Source of the DNA: Verrucomicrobiaceae bacterium E54
GTDB taxonomy: Bacteria > Verrucomicrobiota > Verrucomicrobiia > Verrucomicrobiales > Akkermansiaceae
Direction of reading: 5' to 3'
DNA: 64,000 nt
Assembly (NCBI GenBank): GCA_022548915.1
Contig: JAKZES010000003.1
Location: 124,001-188,000 of the forward strand
In this document: positions 52,557-62,700 of the stretch, piece after piece
How the letters are laid out: the number at the start of each line of letters is the position of its first letter
How positions within the stretch are numbered: the stretch's first letter is position 1
Position numbers and translations under genes: made by a program
Notes under the pieces: model-generated
Databases searched by the model: none
What the model saw: the letters and a program-made list of their open reading frames with translations, nothing else
What the model was told of the DNA's origin: nothing

Positions 52557-55041
52557 CGAAGTCGGAGGCAAAGGGTTTCTGGATCTTGATGGGTTGTGAC
52601 CGGTAAGTCACGGTTTGTCGGGTGCCCGGGAGCGTTTCCTCCAAGCGGACCTCGACCGTCTGGTCATTGTATCCGTCTGCGGCCGCCGAAAGCACCACGA
52701 CGTGCGTCGTTTCCCGCGCACGAGTTTCCTCGCTGGTGGAATCGCAGGCGAGGGTCTTCAGTTCGGACAGCACGGTCCCGTCCTTCGCATAGACCCCTAG
52801 TTTGAGCTGCCGCGGCAGGACCTTCGCCGACACCGGTTCTTCCTGGTAGATCGAGAGGGACAGTTGCCCGGTCGTCACCTTGGCCGGCACCCGCATGAAT
52901 TCGACTTCAACCCGACGGGTATCATCGGACCGAGCCTTGTGGATCTTGACGATGGGAACGACCACCTCCTGCAGGCTGAATCCCCCATGCACGTAGCGCT
53001 TGCCCGACCCCTGTCGCGGGAATCGCCCGAGCGAGCGGGGAAATGCGACCTGCCAGTCGCCTTCCAAGCCCAGTGCCTCCGCCGCAAACACCTTCACCGC
53101 CGGGGAATCCGAGATCCCCTTGCCGATGGCGAAACGGCGATTCTTGTTCAGCCACTCTTCCGCATCAGGGAATGCAGCCGCGTCCCCCTCGTGGAGCTGG
53201 TTCTGCTGGAAGAGAAACCCGTGATCGGCGGTGAGCACCATGGTCGTCCAGTTGATGCTGGCCGCCTTCTTCACTATCTGTTCCAGCTCCTCGAAACATT
53301 GCTCCACGGCGTCTGAGGTTTTCGCTTCGGTCGTCGACTGGTCGCCGATCTTGTCGATCACGTTGTGGAACACGTAGACCACGTCGTGGTCCTTCATCAG
53401 CGGTCGGCCTTCGGTCTTTGAGTTCAGTTCCAGGAAATGCTCGGCCTGGACGGCGGTTGCCCGGCCCTCGTTGGCGCGGCCGAGGATGTCCTTCCGGCCC
53501 TCCAGACCCGTGGCGCTGCGCCCATCCACCGAGACGGTGGCATCAGACGCCGAGATCGCGAACCCGCTTCCGGGAAGCAGCGAGGCCATTCCGAGCTGTG
53601 TGTAGGAAGGAAGCGAGGCCAGCATCGCCTCGATGCCCGTCGTCCACCGGTTCTCCGACTTCAACCGCTCGGCGAAGTCTGCCGCCGCCTCGAAGCGCAG
53701 GGCATCCGAGACGATCACCAGCACCTTCTGCCCCTTGCCGGTCACTGCCTTGATCGTCTCCGGGTAGAAGCTCCGCTGAGCCGGCACCGATCCCACCTGC
53801 CAGGATGGCATTCCGACCACCAGATCCGACCATCGGTCGGACAGCGGGAGGAGGAAGTTGTTCAAGTAGCTGCCCTCAACCCATTCCACCACCGCTTCCA
53901 TGACGTTGACCTGCCCGTACTTCCGCTGGTGGTAGCAGAACCGGCGGTAAGCGGTGTCTATCCGCCACCAGCTCTTCGTGTAGCGGCGGAACCCCGCCTC
54001 GGCCGACTCCATGCCCAGCTCGGCACCTTCGAGCAGTTCCCGCAGTTCGATGGCTTGATCCAGCGCCTCGTAGCCATGTCGGTGAGCCTCATGCCAGAAC
54101 GACTGCCGCCGGGCGGTGATCCACTGGCGGAGGTCAGACGCTCGCTCTCCCCGCTGGAAGGCCGTGCAGATACGATGGACGGCGAAGCGCTCGAAGACCT
54201 CAAAAGCATCCGACTTCCCGAGACGCGCAGGGTTCTCGATCCCCGACAGACGATCTTTGATATGGAGCTCCCGCTCCATCAACCCGGACCACGTCTTGAA
54301 GGATTCCCGGTGCGACTTGCTGTCCTTCCAGCGCTGGAGAAATACCTGCGCGTGAGGATGCAACGGAACCCCGTCGTCCAAGGGATTGGCACCACGGAAC
54401 AATTCGACCACGAAATCCCGCATCCCGGGCTCCTGCGGGGCGTAGCCGAACAAACGCCCGACATCCCGCCAGAAGGCGATGACCAGATCGGCGGGGCCGA
54501 GGCAGTCCACCACTGGATCGAGCAAAGGTTCGGCGGCCGACGCATCGAGGAACTTCAACAGCATCCCGTCGATCTCGACGGCCGTCCCGGCAAGCACCGC
54601 CATCATCTTCACCCGGATGTCCTCGACCTCGTCGTCCGACTCGATCAGCTCCTTGAGCCGGCGGGTGTTCTCCGCCTTACGAAAAAAGCCGACATGCTGC
54701 TCGGCAAGGCCGCGGAAGTCGTAGGACACGCCGAGTTCCTGCACCGCCAGCGAAGCCCGGTCGGCCTTGAACTCGTGCCCCTGTAGCACGAGATCCAGCA
54801 GCCAGTTCTCGCCATCGTCCGGCCGGGCCGCGGGAGCGTAAATCAGGAACTTCGCATCCTTCGGGCTCTCCGCGAGGACATGAACCTTGATCCCGAAATC
54901 GTTGTCTGCAAGCCGCAGCTTCTCGACCTCCTCGCTCTCGAACGAATCAAACGCCGATTCCCACTCCTTGGCATCGTCATACCAGAAGATCAGCCGGTGT
55001 CGGCGGAAGAGGTCGGTGAGGCTGTCGTGGATGCGTTTCAT
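52546..55041 (-). CDS. pglZ: BREX protein PglZ (alkaline-phosphatase superfamily)
   Basis: PglZ is a core BREX component with an alkaline-phosphatase-like fold. The 831-residue product has the PglZ metal-binding motifs VLVIVSDALRFEAAADFAE (~440-458) and LTADHGFLFQQ (~603-613). Its N-terminal half is helical, with WYDDAKEWESAF-type BREX start features (FWYDDAKEWE), and a beta-rich C-terminal domain follows. It overlaps the 325-residue gene upstream by 4 bp and brxL downstream, so it is in the middle of one long operon. Length and motifs are typical, and nothing seems broken. Confidence 0.92.
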   Translation of the reverse strand: MKRIHDSLTDLFRRHRLIFWYDDAKEWESAFDSFESEEVEKLRLADNDFGIKVHVLAESPKDAKFLIYAPAARPDDGENWLLDLVLQGHEFKADRASLAVQELGVSYDFRGLAEQHVGFFRKAENTRRLKELIESDDEVEDIRVKMMAVLAGTAVEIDGMLLKFLDASAAEPLLDPVVDCLGPADLVIAFWRDVGRLFGYAPQEPGMRDFVVELFRGANPLDDGVPLHPHAQVFLQRWKDSKSHRESFKTWSGLMERELHIKDRLSGIENPARLGKSDAFEVFERFAVHRICTAFQRGERASDLRQWITARRQSFWHEAHRHGYEALDQAIELRELLEGAELGMESAEAGFRRYTKSWWRIDTAYRRFCYHQRKYGQVNVMEAVVEWVEGSYLNNFLLPLSDRWSDLVVGMPSWQVGSVPAQRSFYPETIKAVTGKGQKVLVIVSDALRFEAAADFAERLKSENRWTTGIEAMLASLPSYTQLGMASLLPGSGFAISASDATVSVDGRSATGLEGRKDILGRANEGRATAVQAEHFLELNSKTEGRPLMKDHDVVYVFHNVIDKIGDQSTTEAKTSDAVEQCFEELEQIVKKAASINWTTMVLTADHGFLFQQNQLHEGDAAAFPDAEEWLNKNRRFAIGKGISDSPAVKVFAAEALGLEGDWQVAFPRSLGRFPRQGSGKRYVHGGFSLQEVVVPIVKIHKARSDDTRRVEVEFMRVPAKVTTGQLSLSIYQEEPVSAKVLPRQLKLGVYAKDGTVLSELKTLACDSTSEETRARETTHVVVLSAAADGYNDQTVEVRLEETLPGTRQTVTYRSQPIKIQKPFASDFDDF

Positions 55042-56015
55042 GCAGGGGGATCTTCGGAGGTTGGAGGCTGCTCGGAGTTCGCCTTCATTTGGGAGACGGA
55101 TACTAACTCAACTTCATCTCCCTCGACGAGAATCAGGTCGGGTTCCTCATCCCCGAATGGTTTGCCCCCTCTAATCGAGCACTTGTCCGTAACAAACTCG
55201 ACCAGCTCTTCAAAGTGGAAGCCGTATCGATCGAGTCCTTTGCCATACAATCCATCAATTCCCTTGGGGTAGTTCGGATACTTCTTCTCGTTGTATTTTG
55301 AATCCATAATGTTGACCAATGCCTTCTCCGCATCCGCTGCATAGGTCTGTTGATCCGGGAATTGCCCAGGCTCAAGCCACATTGATTCAATGTCCTCCTC
55401 AGTAATGCAGGTTTCAAACGTCGACGGTTCTACTTGAAACATGAAAAGCACAAGCTCGTCTGAAACCCTTGCTTCCGGGGTGATTTGCCGTTCATTGGTC
55501 AGGATGGAGGTCCTAGCCTTGTGGCCAGTTCCGAAAAGCCTTTGAAAGCTATCGTTCTCTTTTGAAATCCCGACGTAATGCATTCTGAAGCGCATCAATT
55601 CCCATGGCGACTCAATGCCATTGAGCTCAACCAAATCGTTGAACCACTCGGTCAGGAGAGTATTTGGTGTACACCAGTAGATCGGCTCTTCCTCTGGATT
55701 GATCGGGCTCTTTCTAACCTTGAAGCACCTCGGGCCGATCTCGACCTGGAATGTGTCCGGAAGGTCAAACTGGTCTAGCGCCAAGGAAACTGGACCCACT
55801 TGAATCCCTCCACATTTCAGATTAAACGCGAGAACGCGCGTCTCCTCATCGACCGAGCATTCGTCAAACAAAAGCTCTTCCCTCTGACCCAATACGTAGA
55901 GTTTGCTACTGCGAAGGATATCCCGAACTTCTGGCACCTTGTATAGCCATTCGCCCTCCTGATTCGTGATCGGAGGGTAAACCAGCTTTAGGGCGTGAAA
56001 TCCGAACCTCTTCAC
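55038..56015 (-). CDS. BREX accessory protein, possibly GIY-YIG-like, 325 aa
   Basis: The GTG at 56015 is chosen because AAAGGAGGT lies six bases upstream and the codon overlaps the preceding stop; a longer open frame upstream is a shadow of the 798-residue gene. The N-terminal ~140 residues are beta-rich and unknown. The second half shows YVGIS (147-151), RLFGTGH (159-165), a conserved glutamate in DAEKAL (E230) and YNEKKYP (N242). This spacing resembles the second half of a GIY-YIG nuclease, but the first GIY strand is not clear. Position between the candidate nuclease and pglZ supports a BREX accessory role. Confidence 0.55.
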   Translation of the reverse strand: MKRFGFHALKLVYPPITNQEGEWLYKVPEVRDILRSSKLYVLGQREELLFDECSVDEETRVLAFNLKCGGIQVGPVSLALDQFDLPDTFQVEIGPRCFKVRKSPINPEEEPIYWCTPNTLLTEWFNDLVELNGIESPWELMRFRMHYVGISKENDSFQRLFGTGHKARTSILTNERQITPEARVSDELVLFMFQVEPSTFETCITEEDIESMWLEPGQFPDQQTYAADAEKALVNIMDSKYNEKKYPNYPKGIDGLYGKGLDRYGFHFEELVEFVTDKCSIRGGKPFGDEEPDLILVEGDEVELVSVSQMKANSEQPPTSEDPPA

Positions 56016-58408
56016 TTTGGACCTCCTTTGCTCCGTCTTGGCTGTTTGGTGGCAGCGACCACTCTTGGCCTCCTCTGCCGATTGACGTAATCGTGGGAGT
56101 CGAAGGCGAGGTAGAGGTATTGGGTCGCCTCGGCGAGCCCCTCGATTTCGTCTTCGTGGTATGGCCAGTGAGCAAATCGCTCGTACCGCCCTCCTAACTG
56201 CCGCCAGGTGTTCCAAGGCTCGGTGGAACTGAAGAGTTCGTTGCCTGTGAGGATCACCAATGGCGAAAAAGCGTCCCCCTTGAGCCTCGTGCGCCAGCCT
56301 CGCTTGGCCACCCGGGCCAGCATGCTGACCTCGCTGGGGGTCAATTCCCTGCGAAGGGTGGAGAACACCATTGCGGCACCCGGAAACTGCTGCGCGAAGC
56401 TCTCCATCTTCTCGATGTCGGCTCGGGTGAACTCGTTGTAGCTCTTGCATTCCGCGAAGATCACACCCTGCTCCGGAAAGCCCCCTCGGATTCGCCGCGT
56501 GTGCAGCGCGAGGTCCACCTCCATTTTCGGCCCTCCCTTCGTGGCATTGAAGCTCAGCATCGGAGTCACCTGATCCAGTGAGTGCCCCTTGAACAAGCGA
56601 AGCGTGAGGATCACAGCTAGGCCGCCTTGAGTTCCATGCCTGGAAGTGAACGCGCCGTGCCCGCGATAGGCCCACCGGATCTCCTTGGGTGACTCCGTGG
56701 GTAAGGCGAAATCCTCTAGGCATTGACCGCACCGAAGTTCGTAGTCCGAGTCCGCAATCGAATACCACGACCGCTGGCGGCACTGTGGACACTGAAGCTC
56801 CACTCCGAGCTTGATGATCTTGGCGTCGACCAACCACTTGGTCAGGCGATCCACATCCGCAAACTGGATCTGATTGGCCGCTTTGTGAATGAGACTTCGG
56901 AACGTTTCGGCCGTCAGCCACTTTTTCGAGGCGATCTCATGCAGGAGTTGGATAACGCACTCCTCGGTCAACCAATTGGTGCCCCACAGGCCGCCAAACT
57001 GTTTGAGCACATGCTTCACGATGTAGCCGTTGTCAGAGAGCTCCACACTCCAGCCGCGTTCCTTAAACCACGCCTTGAAGATCGGCTCCGCCTCGGGCAG
57101 ATCCAAGCGGTGTTCAAACCTGCGGTGATCCACCAGCAGGACGGGACCATCTGCTGAGCAGCGAAGATCCCGCAGTATATAGCCGCCTACCGCACGAACA
57201 AGATCGTCGCCTCCCTGCGGGATCGCCTCTGCGTGGAGGCCCGTCTCACCATAGACCCGTGGCTCCAGCTCATTCGCGCACCTGGGAGTGCAATGGCGGG
57301 AGAACTCCGCGGCGAATTTCGGCAGCAGCGGGGCTAGGTAGAAGCGGTTCTCGACCGGGGCCAAGCGGACCTCCCGCCTCTCTACCGAGATCTCTCCACG
57401 ACCCCCGCCATTGCGCCGCCTGTCCCACTCGCTCCAGACTCTTGGAATCCATGGTTGCCGCGTCAGCTTACCAAAGCCGTCCTGTTTGGCGGGCTTCAGA
57501 TTCAGTGAGTTCGCGAATGCCTCGTGATCCTTCTCATCGACGGAAGGCGCCTTCAGCAGCGTGGTGTGGTTGAACATCGAAGGGTTGTTCCGGTAGGGCC
57601 AGTAGTTGTCTTCGACAAACTGCTCGACGAATGCCCGGACTTTATCGAGGTTCCTCGCCGCCAGCGGAACTGGAAGGATCCGCCAACCGAGTGCCCGCAG
57701 GTTCCAATAGAAGACGATGTCCTCGACGCTGCTCCCGTCCATCAGGTAGATCCAATCGTCTCTAAACGCCCTGACCCTGCACTCAATGTCCAAATTGGTG
57801 AGACGTCTGAGGAAGTGATTCTCGCTTCGGAAGTGGTCGAGGTAGGAATCATTCCCGCAGGCTACCCGCTGATAGTCGGGAAAGCGCTTGAGGTAATTCT
57901 CCGAGTCGCTTTGAAGCGAGGACGGAAGGCCACCGAAAATGCTGGTCCAAAGGAGGCTGTCGGCGACGTCAGGAATATCGAACGTCACCTTGTCGCGGCG
58001 GACGAATCGGAACTCTTCTGCCAGGAGATGGTTGAGGATCTCAAACAGTCCGACACCGTAGCGGGGCGTTCCATCCTCCGATATTCCGCTGAGGATCTCC
58101 TCCGCTTCAATCTCACGATAGCTTCCGAGATCGACATCCAACTCCTTCGTTGAACCGAGCCGAACAACGAAGTCCGGATCGTATGCCTGTAGGTATCCGT
58201 CAAAAACCTCACGGGCGTTCTTCGCTCCCATGAAGAAACGGTTTTTGCGGTCGAGTCGCCGGTGGAACGGAATGATCGGATTGTAGGTTCCACCCCACAG
58301 GAAGCTGCTGATCTGCATTGCCTCCAGCGCCGCTTGGCGATCCCAAGGCGGGATCACGAACCCAATCCGAATGGGTCGAAGCGTGGAAGTGAGTGTGCCA
58401 GTGATCAT
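56012..58408 (-). CDS. BREX accessory protein with zinc ribbon and PD-(D/E)XK-like domain, 798 aa
   Basis: I do not recognise the whole protein. The N-terminus begins with a Rossmann-like strand, RIGFVIPPWD, then FLWGGTYNPIIPFHRR. A long middle is followed by a zinc ribbon (CPQC at 540-543, CGQC at 560-563). A C-terminal segment carries EVDLAL (D632) and FAECKSYN (E653, K655), the D...ExK pattern of restriction-type nucleases. The helix after it (RADIEKMESFAQQF) and VVFST-like strand fit that fold. It starts at the first ATG after FRG and overlaps the next gene by 4 bp. I infer a DNA-cleaving BREX partner. Confidence 0.6.
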   Translation of the reverse strand: MITGTLTSTLRPIRIGFVIPPWDRQAALEAMQISSFLWGGTYNPIIPFHRRLDRKNRFFMGAKNAREVFDGYLQAYDPDFVVRLGSTKELDVDLGSYREIEAEEILSGISEDGTPRYGVGLFEILNHLLAEEFRFVRRDKVTFDIPDVADSLLWTSIFGGLPSSLQSDSENYLKRFPDYQRVACGNDSYLDHFRSENHFLRRLTNLDIECRVRAFRDDWIYLMDGSSVEDIVFYWNLRALGWRILPVPLAARNLDKVRAFVEQFVEDNYWPYRNNPSMFNHTTLLKAPSVDEKDHEAFANSLNLKPAKQDGFGKLTRQPWIPRVWSEWDRRRNGGGRGEISVERREVRLAPVENRFYLAPLLPKFAAEFSRHCTPRCANELEPRVYGETGLHAEAIPQGGDDLVRAVGGYILRDLRCSADGPVLLVDHRRFEHRLDLPEAEPIFKAWFKERGWSVELSDNGYIVKHVLKQFGGLWGTNWLTEECVIQLLHEIASKKWLTAETFRSLIHKAANQIQFADVDRLTKWLVDAKIIKLGVELQCPQCRQRSWYSIADSDYELRCGQCLEDFALPTESPKEIRWAYRGHGAFTSRHGTQGGLAVILTLRLFKGHSLDQVTPMLSFNATKGGPKMEVDLALHTRRIRGGFPEQGVIFAECKSYNEFTRADIEKMESFAQQFPGAAMVFSTLRRELTPSEVSMLARVAKRGWRTRLKGDAFSPLVILTGNELFSSTEPWNTWRQLGGRYERFAHWPYHEDEIEGLAEATQYLYLAFDSHDYVNRQRRPRVVAATKQPRRSKGGPK

Positions 58409-58438
58409 CAGTTCATTGCTTCCTGTTGAATCCCGGGA

Positions 58439-58534
58439 TCATGCCGCGCCCCTGCCGATCTTCGGAAAGCGGATATACCCGACATCATCGACGTCGAGAG
58501 CCTCTGTGATGGCGATCTGAATTTGTGGTGACAT
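58439..58534 (-). CDS. Small ORF in the BREX operon, 31 aa
   Basis: An ATG 20 bp after the FRG gene's stop opens a 31-codon frame encoding a peptide with a central ITEALDVDDVGYIRFPKIG. It fills the only gap larger than a few bases in the operon. It could be a leader peptide for translational coupling or a genuine small protein; no homology is recognised. Confidence 0.35.
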   Translation of the reverse strand: MSPQIQIAITEALDVDDVGYIRFPKIGRGAA

Positions 58535-58554
58535 GGATCAGGCGGGGAACGTTT

Positions 58555-59778
58555 TTAGGTGGCTTGCCGGGAAGCGATGCGCTGCTTCCGCCTGGATCTC
58601 TCCAGCATGCATTGTTTGAATCGATCTAGGTTCGGCATGAGGGTGGTGAGCATGATCCGTTCGTCGTCGAGCAACTCCATCAACTGATCGACCTCCGAAT
58701 AGGGCAATGTGACTCTCCGAATGTAGTCCCTGATATTGGGTGCATGGTCGCCAGCCTCGGAATGCTTGGCCCGCCAGGTCGCCATCTTCTCTAAGCCGAG
58801 ATCAATCGTGGGGTATTCACCCGTGAGGATGCGAAATAGATCCGCGTACTCGGGACAAGTGAACAAACCCTCTTGGGCTGCGAGATACGAGGTGGTGTCG
58901 GTTTTCTCGACAAACAAGGAATGCGACGAGAGGAGGACTTCGGCCGCTTCCCTGTCGTCTTCTCCTTCTCCCAGCTCCGACTCGGACAACGTGTGATTCC
59001 GGAGCATGAAGGGGTTTACCGCGAACACTGCGATCTTCTTATCCTCACCCAATGCGTCCTCGCCCAGCCCGGAGCCTGCGAAGAACGCTGCTTTCCGGGA
59101 GTCGTGGCTCCAGTCGAGCAGCCTGGTTGGTACTCCGTGGTGCTGCGCCAGGGCGGCGACCGAGTTCCGCATCGTGAAGTTGGCGACGCTCGGCCAGCTC
59201 CTTTCCAAGGCGCGAAAGTGATGATGCTCTTCCTTCGGGATCTCGCGGTATACTTCTTCCGGGATTTCGATCGCCTGAGTTTGAAGAACCTGATCGAAGA
59301 TCTTGCTCCTGCGATGTTCAAATCCTGGATAAGAGTCTTCGATGTGCTCCGAGAATGAGGCTGCCCAACCAAAATCTTGAACTCGGATGTCGACCGACGA
59401 ATGGGGAAAAGGAAGTCCCGCGTAGTTTGAGTGCACAATGAACTCCTGAAGCATGCCTAGCTCATTGTTGGATTGACGATGAACATCAGCCACTGCTTCT
59501 GGCACGGTTAGCGAGCAGCAATCGAGCATGCAGCTCATGGAGCCGAGGGTATCCACGCCGTAGGTGGCGTTGCTGAGAAGTCGAATCTCCTCACGGGTCG
59601 TGCAGTCGGTGCGCCAAGCCGACGGCAATAGCCTCCAGCTAGCATCACGCTGTCCACGGAAGACCCAACGCAACTTGCCTCGCACGAACGTCCGCCAATG
59701 TGCCCCTGAGGGGCGGAGGTGCGCGAGAAACTCCTCTGCAGTGGCAAGATCGTCCGTGTAGTCTGCTGGAGTGATCAT
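58555..59778 (-). CDS. FRG-domain protein
   Basis: The 407-residue product has the hallmark FRG segment WVFRGQRDASWRLLPSAWR (~38-56) and the family's second block, LAQHHGVPTRLLDWS, near residue 215. A C-terminal helical region follows. FRG proteins are common in phage-defence islands; their molecular role is not settled. The gene begins 4 bp after the pglX stop codon and shares the operon's codon use, so it should be co-expressed with pglX and pglZ. The start at 59778 is the first ATG after pglX. Confidence 0.85.
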   Translation of the reverse strand: MITPADYTDDLATAEEFLAHLRPSGAHWRTFVRGKLRWVFRGQRDASWRLLPSAWRTDCTTREEIRLLSNATYGVDTLGSMSCMLDCCSLTVPEAVADVHRQSNNELGMLQEFIVHSNYAGLPFPHSSVDIRVQDFGWAASFSEHIEDSYPGFEHRRSKIFDQVLQTQAIEIPEEVYREIPKEEHHHFRALERSWPSVANFTMRNSVAALAQHHGVPTRLLDWSHDSRKAAFFAGSGLGEDALGEDKKIAVFAVNPFMLRNHTLSESELGEGEDDREAAEVLLSSHSLFVEKTDTTSYLAAQEGLFTCPEYADLFRILTGEYPTIDLGLEKMATWRAKHSEAGDHAPNIRDYIRRVTLPYSEVDQLMELLDDERIMLTTLMPNLDRFKQCMLERSRRKQRIASRQAT

Positions 59779-59782
59779 CGGT

Positions 59783-62700
59783 TCAATCTTCGCTCTTCAT
59801 CCCCGGGACCGAAGCCAAGGCTTTGCCGAATTTCGGGTAGTTCGCCTTCACGCCGTCATCGAGGTCGATTTCGAGGCGTTGCTGGGCGAGCGGAAGGAGG
59901 ACGTCGCGTTCCCATTCGCGGCATTCCTTGAGGGTCTTCTTGAGCTTGGCTTCCTCCTTGGCCGCCGCATTCTTCTCGCGGGCGCTGCTGGCCGTGTCCT
60001 GGACGTGCTCCAGGTGCTCGATCCGCGATTCCAGCTTCTTGAGGAAGTCGCGGAGGTAGTCGTTGAGCAGGGTGTTGACGGTGTCCCTGGTGTAGCGGTG
60101 GAGGTAGACGAGAGCGCCGAAGCCCTTCTTCGGGCTCTGGAACAGCCAGTAGATCGGGCGCTTCTTGTAGGTCTGGAGGTGGTCCTTGTAAAAGTCGGTG
60201 AGGAAGTACTTCCGCAGGTCCTTGCCGAGCGCGTCCTCGATGAAGCGGAGGTTCTCCTCCAGGGTGTCGTCGCCGAAGGTGACGCGGAGGAGTTCTCTTG
60301 TCCGGGCGACGATGTCGTCGGTGAACCACTCGCCGTCGAGGAGCGGGACGATGGCGTCGTCGTCGGGAGGAAATGTGATTTCATCCCGAGATCGAGGAAT
60401 GCGGTGGGCGAAGCATTTGGCCAGATCAAGGAACGCCCCGAGTGTCTCAGGTTCTGCCCACTCCTGAGTGAGGCCATCTTGCACAGAAAATTGTGTCAGG
60501 GGACGGTTGAGAACGATCCGGTCTGCGTTCTCCGTGGCGCATGATTCGCAATAGATCATCGGGCGCCCTTTGATCTCGCCTTCCTCCCGGTCGTAGAGAT
60601 CCGCGAGGATGAAGCGGGCCTCTTCCGTCGGGCCAACTTTGTCGCAGGCAAAGCAAGAGCATTGTGCATCCGGGATGAGCACCACGGACTCGGGATCTTG
60701 GATCGCACGCTTCTCATCGAGTGGCTCAGTGCGCTGCCAGGTCTTGGCGAGGTAGTTCTCCACCGTGTCGCCGGCGTCGGCGAGGATGAGGCCGGGGTGG
60801 TCGAGGCTGTAGCGGCCCATCATGCAGCCGACGGCGTAGGAGAGGAAGGCGGCCATGTCCTTTTTGGAGTCGGCGCGGGCGAGGGTGATCTCGTCCTCGG
60901 GGACTTCGGGTGTCAGCTCGTCCTGCAGGCCGTAGGCGTCGATCCAGAGGCGGTTGTTTTCGGTCTCCAGCTCCTGCATGCGCCGGATGGCGGCGGTGCA
61001 GTAGGCGACGTAGTTGGCCCACGACTCAGCGAGGGTGCGGCCCTTCCACGGGCCGCCGGGCTGGCCGGGCTCGACTTCCCAATCTCCGGAGCGCAGCAGC
61101 GGCAGGTCGCGGAAGTCCCAACTGGTTTCGAAGTTGTCCCAGTCGGCACGGGCGAGATCTACCAACTCGTCAAAACATTCATTTTTCGAAGCAAGTTGAA
61201 GCACCGGTAATGCACATAGGTGCTCTGCTTCAAAATTGAGAGTTGGGGACAATAGCTGTAAGCCGAGTCGTGAAACGCAGGAATTCAAGAGACTACCGAG
61301 TTTCGAGATTTCTTTGTCAGTTGTCGGAAACAGAGCCGACCCAGCCACGTCGAAGATGAAACCTGTGGGGAAAAATCGGATAGCGAAGTCACCGGCTCCA
61401 ATTTTGGACCACGAGATGCATTTCTTGAAATAGCACTGCTGATTCTTCAGTCTGCCCCCAGGGCTTGTTTTGTTTAGCTCATCGTGGAAGGCCTTTATTT
61501 CCTCTCCATCGTTCAAGTAGTTGATCACAAATTCTTGATTGCCATACCATTTGCGATACTCACCACCTTTGTTGTAGGGAAACCACTTTAAACCACTGCC
61601 TTTGGCAGCCTGCCGACTGTCACAAGCGAATCCAATTTGAGGGAATCCAACCTCATGCCATTGCCGAAGGAACCGAGCATTGTCTGAAGTTGTTGCTCCT
61701 TGCAACGGCTTCGAAACATCTTTTAGTGATGTCCCAGTCTTGAACGAATCTAACATAGCTTCGGGTGCCCAATAGGCCACAGGGCTTCCGGGTATTGAAG
61801 CGAATGCTGAAGACGAGACTGAGTAACTGATAGCTGATCCCTTCTTGGAAATTGCCTTTTTGAATGCTTCTGATTTCTGCTCCTCGGATGCCCCTTCCAC
61901 GAGGCGGAAGTATGTAGCAAGTGATTTTCCGGGAGGGTCATTTTGGACTACAAATGCTGTGGCTTGAACAACTTCTCCGGCGATGGAGTCGAAAGCTCGT
62001 GAGCCCAAGTGCGCCATCGTCAGCATCCGCTTTCTCATGACAATGGATTTCCGAATCAATTCGAAGCTGGAAAGAAACATCCAGCTCTGCATTGTAATCA
62101 TCGCATTGTAACCGTGTTCAGCAGCGAGAGAGAATCCGCGGTCGATGAACATGGAGAACAGATCAGCTTTTGATCCTGGATAGAATTCCTTGGCGAAACT
62201 CTTGAGTGCTTCAGACATTTGCCTTCCTCCGAGATACGGCGGATTCGCCACCACTATCTGATACCGTTGACTGAGCATCTCTGCCTGATCGGCGACGAGG
62301 CGCAGCTTGCGATGCGTGTTTTGCACGAGGAGGTCACCGGCGGGTGGCTGCTCAGCGATCTTCCCCTTGAGGGCGATGAGTTGTTTCCCATCGAGCACAG
62401 GCTGGATGAGCGAGCCGAAGGTCTCGGTGTTCTCCCGGAACTGGTGGATCTGGGCGAGTTCGTCATGGCTGAATTTGATGCCGGTGGCGTCGGTGAAGCC
62501 CTTCACTTCGTCCGGAGTGAGGGCGACGTCTCGCAGGCACATGATCTGCGGCTGGACGGGACGGCGGAAGGCAGTGCGGGATTGTTCGCGGGCCTTGCAG
62601 ACAAGAGCGAACTGGGCGAGCTGGGCGGCACGGGGGCAGATTTCCAGGCCGAAGAGGTTGTGGGTGAGGATCTTTTCCGGGATCTCGCTAGGGGCGTGGC

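Noticed and set aside
55038-56921. A 627-codon open frame that would make the 325-residue BREX accessory gene much longer
   Set aside because: Its first 302 codons lie opposite no good signal and overlap the well-supported 798-residue gene in another frame. A near-perfect ribosome binding site precedes the GTG at 56015.
59856-60477. Long Arg/Pro-rich frames on both strands inside pglX, and similar ones inside brxL and the clamp gene
   Set aside because: They are alternative-frame shadows of clearly coding GC-rich genes.
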